Shown here in pieces: positions 7,204-13,452 of a stretch of DNA of 13,452 nucleotides. Source of the stretch: Chrysochromulina tobinii (Eukaryota; Haptophyta; Prymnesiales; Chrysochromulinaceae); contig JWZX01001522.1 in assembly GCA_001275005.1 (NCBI GenBank), positions 1 through 13,452 of the forward strand, read 5' to 3'. Position numbers and translations under genes: made by a program. The notes under the pieces were generated by a model, which searched no databases, was not told the origin of the DNA, and saw nothing but the letters and a program-made list of their open reading frames with translations. Numbering within the stretch: the first letter of the stretch is position 1; each line of letters begins with the position of its first letter.

Positions 7204-8732
7204 CTAGAATCGACCGCCGCATACACTGGTCTGCAGCTTGGACCAGAAGCCGAGCCAGTCGTCGCCCACGCCCGAGGGGCACACGCCCTTGCCGCCGCCG
7301 CCCGAGCGGGCGAAGCGCGCCGCGTTCATGCTGACCTCAGCCCAGAGTGTTTCGTTGCGATGGAGCTGCAACACGCCGGCCGCAAAGTCGGCCGGATCGG
7401 TGGCGACGAGCGCGACGCGTACGAGCTCGTAACGGCCGAGCGCATGGCTCCACGCATCGCCGCGGCCACGCGCGTCGAGCGATGCGGGCGCGACGTGCCG
7501 AGCAGCTGTGGGCGTGATGACGGTGGGCAGGCCGTGTACGTGCGCGAGGGTCTGCTTGGTCAGGATGCCGGTCGCCCATCGGATGGGCACGATGAAGACG
7601 CGCGCCTGCTGGAGCAGACCCCCCAGCTGCTCGTCCGTCACGAATCCCATCGCCTCGACGCCCGGCGCCGTCTTGAGCAGCTGCGGCAGCCCGCTGCTCA
7701 CCGTTGCCTCCCCCTCAAGATCCCCGAGGACACGCAGCGTGGCCGTGGGATCGAGGGCACGCACTATGGGCCAGACCGAGAGTATGAACCAGCGCAGCCC
7801 GAAGAGGTTCGTCGGGTTGTTCAGGTTACCCACAAAGAGGAGCCCGTGCCGGTCCGCGAAGGGGGCACGCTGGTCGAGCGGGAAGAGCGGCCCGTCCGCG
7901 TACACGTGACGCAGCGTCGAGAAATGCTCCCCCTTCATCGCGCGCACGCGCGTGAGCGACGCGAGGATGGTGGCCTTGTCCGCGTGCGAGATGGTGAGCA
8001 CGTGGTCGGCATGGAAGTACCATCGCAGCTCCTCCTCACGCGTCTTGCTCACATCTTTGCCTGGCGGCCGACCCTCATCCTCCGCTGCGAGCATGAGCCG
8101 CTGATGATGTACGTCATCTGAGATGATCACGAGCTTGGCATGCGGCAGCCTCGTGCGCAGCAGCCGCAGGTAGCGTGCTGGGAGCGTCTCTTGCTCGCCC
8201 CAAAACCAGAGGCTGAGCACCACCACGCTCGCGTCCTGTGCCTTTGCAAAGCTCACCAGGCTCTCGCCGCCCTTGATGGGCGTGAGCACCTGTATGCCCA
8301 TCTGCTCGAGGACCCGGCGGCCACGCACCGGCCCTGGGTCGTAATTCTCCGCACCTGCGTAGCTCACGCGCCAGCCGAGGCGATGTACCTGTGTGAGCAG
8401 TGCCAGTAGACGGCGGTCAGAGCCTAGCCTCTGCTGAGGCGGGTGGTGGTGGACGAAGAGGACAGAGCGCTTGAGCGCAACGAGCGCCGCCACGTGGCCC
8501 ATCGCAGGCACGAACATGGACGAGCGGGCGTGTGGCGAGAGCTGCTCGCTCGAAAGGGGCTGGTGCAGCTCGCACACGCCGCCACCACCGCCGGCGCCGG
8601 CGCCGGCGCCGTTATGAGCGCCGTTGACCTCCGTGACTGCACCCTGGGTGGTGGACAAACGCATGAGAGGGACGCCGCCGCCTGCGCCTTCGGCGCCGCC
8701 GCTGGCGCTGGACGCCCCGGCAACCGGGTAGA

Positions 8733-8763
<31 letters not shown>

Positions 8764-10935
8764 ATGGGGCGCCGTCACGGGCGCCCAGGTCCACGCGCCG
8801 CAATTCTGGTGCAGCATGCATGCGGCACAGCAACCGGCCGCTGTGCGCGCGCCCACGCTGGCGAGGACCGTCGAGTTGCGCCCTAGCCGAGCGTTCACAC
8901 CTAGCCGAGCGTTCACACTCGCGTCGCACCCACAAGAGGCTTCCCGCCCAAAGTGGCCAGAGACGTAACCTGGGCGGGGGATGGCCGTCCCCATCCATTG
9001 CTTGAGCCAGCACTGCCCGTTCGGCGCCCACGTGAAGCCGGCGCAGTACTCGGTGCTAGTGCACAGGGCGCAGCATGCGGCAGGTGTCGGCGAAGGGATC
9101 GCCTTAATCGATGGCGCGTCGAACCGCACGCCGGGCATGAGGTAGCAATGGCCAGGCCCGTCACTGATCAGCCCACTGGGTGTGAATGTCAATGGGGCGG
9201 CGCCTCCGTTGGAAGCCCATGGCGGCGTCAGCCCGCCCTCAACGGCATCGTGGGGCAAGTGAAGCCGTCCACCAATGTCCTTATTAGGCAAGTCGGCGCT
9301 CGTGCTCGACTCGAGATCCGAGCTCCCGCCCGCGCCCACGTCGACGGACAGCGACGCGACATCCACCATGTCGCGCAGCATCAGCTTCAAGGGCATCACC
9401 GAAAGACGCGCCTCACGATCGTCGGAGCCGTACGAGATGCCGACCATCGCCTCGCCACCGCGTAGGACGCCCAAGTAGCTGAGGCTCGACGCGAAGCGCA
9501 CTCGCTTGCCGCGCAGTGCAAGCGGCCGGCGGCCAAGCGAGAGGATGCGGAACGGAGGTTCCGCACCAAAGGTGTACGCATAGTTCTCATACTGGAGAGC
9601 GCTGTCCTTGGTATGTAGCACGGACGCGAAGTACAAGGGATGGCCTGTTGTGGAGCTGACCAGGATCGGGTTGGCGCCGCCATGGATGGCCCTTTCGGGC
9701 AGCCGTCGCGAGAAGATGGCGTTCGAAGTGCGATGCCGCTCCTCGCACCGGCCGGTTACGCCCAACCGGAGAACGACGTGTGGCTCGATGGAGAAGACCA
9801 CCTGCACGTGCCCGCCATGGGCAAACAGGACCCAATTCCGATCGCTTGCGCTCGCGGCCGGCAGCCAGCTGAGTGTCGTCGGTAGCCCGAGCTGCGGCTC
9901 GAGGGCCTGGAGTGCCATCGCGCGCCGGTTGCGCAGCGTGGTGCAGTCGGGAACCTCCGACGGCCCCGATGTGCTTCCATTCCATCTGGCCACGTCCTGC
10001 GGCTTCAACGGCTTGGCCACGTTGAAGCTGACGTGCAGGCCCGCGGCGAGGGCTTCGGAGGCGCTCGGGTTGTAAAAGAGACGCGGGTCTTCACTGCCGA
10101 GACCGACCGAGGGGGCGAGCCCCTGCCGTGCGCACCGCTCAGCGTACGCCGTGCTGCCGCCACCCCAGCTCTCATCCCCGAAAGTGTGCGCAGGCAGTGA
10201 CGTCGTCATTTCGGTCAGATCGGCGACGCAAGCCTGCACGGCTCCGGCACGCAGGTTCACAGCTCCGGAATTGTTGACAGCTCCGGCACGCATGACGGTG
10301 GCGGTAGAAGCTGCGGGCGTGCTCGCGTTGCGCTCCGTGTACAGTGCCGGGCCAAGCGTCCGCGTGGCGGCGTCGTAGGCAATCGACGTGAGGATCGAGT
10401 GCGACCGCCACACGTCCGTGCATGGCGGCTGCACGGCGATGGGCCACATGGCTCGTGCAGCGAGCAGCAATCGTCCGCGCCGGCAGAGTACGCTCGGGTT
10501 GATCAGTTGCACGCCCACGTTCGGCCTCCGCGACGTTTGTGGAAGAGGCACATCGATGCGCACGTCGTGGTCCTTCCACCAGTGCTGCTGCTCAAGCAGC
10601 GTGTTGTGCGTCTGGCGCACCGGAGCCAGCAGCCCGAGGCAGTCCGAGGCGTCCTCCGCTTCGTTGGTCGAGTCGAGCAACGCGGTGACGCAGGCCTGGC
10701 CGGTGAGGGATGACGGCTGGCGCGGCTGCGGCGTCGACTCGCGTTCAACGGTGCTGCCATCTCGCTTAGGCGTTGCAGAGGACTTACGGTGCGTCCTCAG
10801 TCCGAGCGGCTGCGGCTCCAACGGGATGCGCGGCCTCTGCAAGGGTGTGAACGCCGAACCAAACGGCGTCTCTACGCCTGCGAGGTCCGCCATATTGAGG
10901 AGTGCCAGCTCTGTAGACGGTGGACAGCCTGCCAT
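7204..10935 (-). CDS. Beta-propeller / PAN-Apple x2 / GT4-type glycosyltransferase fusion
   Basis: The product is 1243 residues. The start is the ATG at 10935 (A at -3, G at +4); the frame runs 11 codons further to a TTG at 10968, which is unlikely as a eukaryotic start. Residues about 130-525 form a five-bladed propeller of the GH43/GH130 kind: NPSVLCRRGRLLLAARAMW, SEDPRLF (281-287), SIEPHVVL, HGGANP (418-423), AYTFGAEPPFRIL and SYGSDDREA (501-509). Two Cys-rich PAN/Apple modules follow at about 596-665 (CCALC, CAGFTW, CWLK) and 668-790 (CCAAC, CGAWTW), the second carrying a (Gly/Ala)n insertion. Residues about 824-1210 are a GT-B glycosyltransferase of group 1/GT4 type (VLFVHHHPPQQRLGSDRRLL, FVGNLNNPTNLFGLRWF, TGILTKQTLAHVHGLPTVIT). 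The second Glu of the usual EX7E motif is not evident near K1127. A role in making a surface or Golgi glycan is inferred, but no signal peptide or membrane anchor is visible. Confidence 0.85.
8734..8760 (-). repeat. (GGC)9 microsatellite coding for nine alanines
   Basis: Nine perfect GGC triplets on the + strand are read as GCC on the minus strand. They give nine alanines within the second PAN/Apple module of the glycosyltransferase fusion, followed by a Gly/Ala-rich stretch, so the module is split by an inserted low-complexity loop. Confidence 0.9.
8883..8918 (-). repeat. 18-bp perfect tandem duplication
   Basis: CTAGCCGAGCGTTCACAC occurs twice in a row, producing VNARLGVNARLG between the two PAN/Apple modules of the glycosyltransferase fusion. 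Confidence 0.9.
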
Positions 10936-11179
10936 GTTTGGTGCATTTGTTCCGCAACTGTTCCGCAACCTTTCTACATGTAGCTACTTTCATTCAAACG
11001 AAATTTCGATTTCGTTCCACAACCCGAAAACAGCCCTTTCGACATGTCAAAGCGATGAATTTCTTCCACTTTTGTGACGAAACTTGGATTGAGGATCGTG
11101 ATTTTACAAGCGAGACGAAGGCGTCCTTGCTCGAGGGCGGGCGTAAGGGCGCACCGTAACGTAGGGCTGCGACCCGACA
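10936..11179. promoter_or_regulatory. Divergent promoter region
   Basis: This 244-base interval separates the divergent starts of the glycosyltransferase fusion (minus) and the predicted plastid protein (plus), so it should hold both promoters. Its central part is AT-richer than the genes. It contains a palindrome CTACATGTAG (10974-10983), the inverted repeat AACGAAAT-TTCG-ATTTCGTT (10997-11016) with an inner palindrome CGAAATTTCG, and a near-tandem pair of GTTCCGCAAC (10949-10958) and GTTCCGCAAC (10960-10969). No TATA box was identified. Promoter activity is inferred from position only. Confidence 0.5.
10997..11016. repeat. Perfect 8-bp inverted repeat in the divergent promoter
   Basis: The arms AACGAAAT and ATTTCGTT are exact reverse complements separated by TTCG. 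It could bind a dimeric regulator or be chance in an AT-rich stretch. Confidence 0.6.
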
Positions 11180-11599
11180 ATGCTCTATACTATTCTGAGC
11201 GCAATAGTGGCTTTCCACGCGCCGGCAGTCGCCTTCCACTCGTCGTCGCCGCCGCGCCTGCACACGCAGACACCACAGCGGGCGCACCTCGCGATGAGTT
11301 CAGATACACTGGGCGATGGCGCGGCGATGAGCACGGACGGCGGCACTTTCTTCGCGACGCTCGATGGGCGCGCTGAGGATCGCATTTCGCCCGACGGCGT
11401 GCTCCCTCCTGGCGAGGACTTGATCGAGGATGATCTGCGCCGTCTCTTCAACATCGACGATGATGGCTCGAGCATGCTCGAGGGCAGCGAGATGGATGAC
11501 CTGGCTCTCATGTTCAAGCTCCGCAAGGAGCTGGGCGACGCAGACTTTGCACGTATCTTCGAGGACCCGCGCGTCAAAGGTCCCACCGGCCCATGGTAA
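11180..11599 (+). CDS. Small predicted plastid-targeted protein, family not recognised
   Basis: The product is 139 residues; the ATG at 11180 has A at -3. The N-terminus is a hydrophobic signal peptide (MLYTILSAIVAFHAPAVA) with a likely cut before Phe19, matching the AxA|F pattern of red-type secondary plastid leaders. An AFHAP motif slightly earlier is a second candidate. Residues 19-40 are rich in Ser, Pro, Arg, His and Thr with no acidic residues, as in a transit peptide. The mature part (about 95 residues) is acidic and helical: PPGEDLIEDDLRRLFNID, then EMDDLALMFKLRKELGDADF and a closing segment FEDPRVKGPTGPW. I see no cofactor or catalytic motif and no membrane segment after the leader, so a soluble stromal protein is inferred. 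It diverges from the glycosyltransferase fusion, with 244 bases between starts. The order leader, basic stretch and compact C-terminal block argues that the frame is complete. Confidence 0.75.
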   Translation: MLYTILSAIVAFHAPAVAFHSSSPPRLHTQTPQRAHLAMSSDTLGDGAAMSTDGGTFFATLDGRAEDRISPDGVLPPGEDLIEDDLRRLFNIDDDGSSMLEGSEMDDLALMFKLRKELGDADFARIFEDPRVKGPTGPW

Positions 11600-11886
11600 T
11601 GTAATTCGGATCTGCTGAGACCCCCCTTCCATACAGTAAAATTCAAGGTCATTCTTAAGTGTCAGAGAACCAGAGGAGAACCAGCCCCCGCTCACAGTCA
11701 TATCCCGAGTGTGCGTGACCGACGCTCGCCTTACGGCTCTCCTCCGTGCTCGCGAGCGCTCTTCGTCCGGTCTCAACTCTCATGATGACTCTCGGCCGCG
11801 ACCTGCACCCCCCGTTTCGGCCCCGTTGGCCAACACCGGGCGCGCACGGGACAGGGGGAAAGCTCGGAGCACCCAATACATGTAGT
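11600..11886. other. Convergent 3' spacer
   Basis: This 287-base stretch lies between the stops of the predicted plastid-protein gene and the TIR-LRR gene. TGTAA overlaps the end of the former's stop region at 11600-11604, and GAGAACCAG occurs twice close together near 11665-11685. The octamer TACATGTA lies at 11877-11884, three bases from the TIR-LRR stop. Open frames crossing this stretch on both strands have no recognisable domain. Confidence 0.45.
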
Positions 11887-13212
11887 CTAACCGCCAGACT
11901 CCACACGAGTCCGCAAGTGTTGCGGGGCCAAGAAGCTGAAAGAGGCAGAATCCGAATCGTCGTCCCACTTCGCGTTCGCATGCGGCAGCTTCGGAAGAGC
12001 AGCAAGGCTATTGCAGCCCTCGAGCTTCACAACTTGTAGGCTGGGGAGCGCGGCGAGGCTGCCGATTGTGGTGAGGGACGAGCAGTTGATGAGCGACAGC
12101 TGGCGCAGCTTGGGCATGTTCGTGAGCTCTGGCAGCGCCTTCATGTGCGGATTGGCGTTCAAGCTCAGTGAGGTGACCGTGGCCAGCGAGCCAACGGCTG
12201 CTGCGGCCGCCAGAGCCTGAAGATGCTCATCGTGTAGCATCTTGGCGCCGATGTCAATGGTGCACGATGCGCCCTCGGCGGCCGCCGCTGCGACAGCCAC
12301 CGCGTTGCGCACGACCGCGAAGCCGAAGGAACTCATCATGCGCTCCTCGAGCTGTTTGATGGCAGCTCTGTCGGAGTCGAAGCTGAATTCGCCTTGCGAG
12401 GGGAAGTCGCCGCGGTCGCCCCCCAGGAACTCGACCACCTTGAAGTGCTTCAGCTCGCCGTTGGCACCAACGGCGTAGAGCTTCAGCGGCGGAAGATCCC
12501 CGTCGACCACCATTGACGTCTCGCCGATCGAGATTTCGGAGAAGAGACCGAAGACGAAGTACTCTAGGCGGCACCAGCCGCGCGAGCCGTACACGGCCAC
12601 GTCCTCGGGGTAGTAGGCGCCGTGCTCCTCGGGGTCGTCGCCCTCTTTGAAGTCGTGATTCACCACTTGCGCCGTCGGCACAGGGATCAGCATGAATGCG
12701 CTGTGAGTCACGTAAGAGATCATCGACTTGACCCCCGCCGCCTTGCGCACCTCGTCGAGCTGGTCGATGCTGAACCAATCGAGCCAAATGGTGAGCTTCT
12801 CCGGATCGACTCCCTGGTCTGTAATGAGAGCTCGCACGCCGCGACACACGACTTCAAACTTGAGGTGCTTCTGGCCGCCGGAGGTGAAATCTGGAGCCGC
12901 CTGTGCACCGGTGCGGTCCCACCACGAGTGGGAGACGAAGATACAGGTGGAGGAGGCCACCTGCTCCTCGAGCAACCCGCGGCTCGCAGCCTCGTCCGAG
13001 CGCGGCAAATATCCAAGCTTCTCAAACGTCAACCAGCGTATAACGTTCATGGGGAACTCACGCGGGAAGGTTGGCATCGTTGGCTTCACGATGCCCGAAG
13101 AGTTTGTTGCTGGCTGCGTAATCTTTGCGGCCAGCATCGTTGCGTATGTTGCCTTTTCGTGGGGCTCTTCTTCTGACGGCGTGCGTTCCTGGTGGATGGC
13201 GCAGCCGTACAT
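11887..13212 (-). CDS. TIR-like domain protein with C-terminal leucine-rich repeats
   Basis: The product is up to 441 residues from the ATG at 13212 (A at -3). An ATG at codon 26 (13137) also has A at -3, so the first 25 residues are uncertain. Residues about 88-225 look like a TIR-type fold: CIFVSHSWWDRT (first strand), TIWLDWFSIDQ (141-151), AFMLIPVP, then SRGWCRLEYFVFG, where E217 falls where TIR NADases carry the catalytic glutamate. This VSH+W...WLD..SI.Q...RGWCRLE pattern is typical of a family common in algae. Residues 226-325 are an unassigned linker with an Ala-rich helix. Residues about 325-412 hold about three leucine-rich repeats (LRQLSLINCSSLTTIGSLAA, LQVVKLEGCNSLAALPKLP) of the L.L..C.sL..LP type seen in plant TIR-NB-LRR proteins. 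There is no NB-ARC ATPase or membrane segment, so it is probably a soluble cytoplasmic signalling or sensing protein. The immune role and enzyme activity are inferred. Confidence 0.75.
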   Translation of the reverse strand: MYGCAIHQERTPSEEEPHEKATYATMLAAKITQPATNSSGIVKPTMPTFPREFPMNVIRWLTFEKLGYLPRSDEAASRGLLEEQVASSTCIFVSHSWWDRTGAQAAPDFTSGGQKHLKFEVVCRGVRALITDQGVDPEKLTIWLDWFSIDQLDEVRKAAGVKSMISYVTHSAFMLIPVPTAQVVNHDFKEGDDPEEHGAYYPEDVAVYGSRGWCRLEYFVFGLFSEISIGETSMVVDGDLPPLKLYAVGANGELKHFKVVEFLGGDRGDFPSQGEFSFDSDRAAIKQLEERMMSSFGFAVVRNAVAVAAAAAEGASCTIDIGAKMLHDEHLQALAAAAAVGSLATVTSLSLNANPHMKALPELTNMPKLRQLSLINCSSLTTIGSLAALPSLQVVKLEGCNSLAALPKLPHANAKWDDDSDSASFSFLAPQHLRTRVESGG

Positions 13213-13236
13213 GTTTCACATTGTGAATACATGTAC
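13207..13236 (-). promoter_or_regulatory. Imperfect palindrome with start-stop uORF at the TIR-LRR start
   Basis: GTACATGT pairs with ACATGTAC over eight bases, and inside it TTCACA pairs with TGTGAA, leaving a one-base loop and a one-base bulge. Read on the minus strand it contains ATG-TGA (13221-13216), a start codon followed at once by a stop, in frame with and nine bases before the ATG at 13212. Another ATG at 13232 opens an overlapping frame of about 48 codons. The main start codon lies inside the right-hand arm. This arrangement could repress translation or show that the true start is further in. Confidence 0.5.
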
Positions 13237-13452
13237 CACACCGCGACAGGTGACGAAAATCCGATCTTTTCATGAACAAAGTTCGAAAAGTAGAAGTTGG
13301 AGACGCTCAGCCTCACAGTTCGTTGGGCTCGGTTGGGATGTATAGTGTTAACGAACACGACGTCCCCCCCAATGCCTCAGAAACCCCCAGGGAAGGGAGG
13401 GTGGGACACAGCAACAACAACACGACAGAGCGCACGAGACGCGAGAGCGGAT
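13213..13452 (-). promoter_or_regulatory. Upstream region of the TIR-LRR gene
   Basis: The 240 bases above the TIR-LRR start hold the palindrome described separately, then an AT-richer stretch (13250-13310), then a purine- and CA-rich end (AACAACAACACGACAGAG) at the window edge. Read on the minus strand this end is GT-rich (GTTGTTGTTGC), resembling the GT-rich leader around 565-590 upstream of the PPR-like gene. No TATA box was found. Confidence 0.4.

Noticed and set aside
7025-8121. Open frame of about 364 codons on the + strand
   Set aside because: It is antisense to the glycosyltransferase domain, has no recognisable motif, and is explained by high GC content and codon bias of the real gene on the other strand.
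10936-10968. TTG-initiated 11-codon extension of the glycosyltransferase fusion
   Set aside because: The ATG at 10935 has an excellent start context (A at -3, G at +4), and TTG is not expected to start a eukaryotic protein.
11655-12005. Minus-strand frame overlapping the end of the TIR-LRR gene
   Set aside because: It is a different frame from the LRR repeats, has no domain, and runs through the convergent spacer.

Overview
The window looks like nuclear DNA of a GC-rich, gene-dense, intron-poor microbial eukaryote, most likely an alga with a secondary red-type plastid (haptophyte or pelagophyte-like). Five long open frames lie on both strands with only about 180-290 bases between them. Their domains are eukaryotic (PWWP, Tudor, PAN/Apple, LRR). 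Starts fit ATG with a purine at -3. One small protein has a two-part plastid-targeting leader with an AxA-F cleavage motif. The lineage is inferred from these traits; no marker gene is present to fix it.

Layout, left to right: (1) 1-708, an upstream region with a possible leader exon. (2) 709-2964 (+), a PPR-like protein with long low-complexity and tandem-repeat tracts and a helical motif like the CysRS C-terminus. (3) 3141-6926 (+), a large chromatin-reader protein with two MBD-like modules, two Tudor-like domains and a PWWP domain. (4) 7204-10935 (-), a 1243-residue fusion of a five-bladed beta-propeller of the GH43/GH130 type, two PAN/Apple modules and a GT4-type glycosyltransferase. (5) 11180-11599 (+), a 139-residue predicted plastid protein, divergent from gene 4. 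(6) 11887-13212 (-), a TIR-like domain followed by a plant-like leucine-rich repeat tail, with no NB-ARC between them.

The genes do not form an obvious pathway. The layout is tandem (+ +), then convergent, divergent and convergent again, as in compact algal genomes. The most noteworthy items are the TIR-LRR protein with a structured, uORF-bearing start region, the propeller-PAN-PAN-GT4 fusion, the multi-reader chromatin protein, and the octamer TACATGTA, which I found only three times, always between genes. No RNA genes, transposons or CRISPR arrays were recognised. Intron positions and exact start sites cannot be settled without transcript data.
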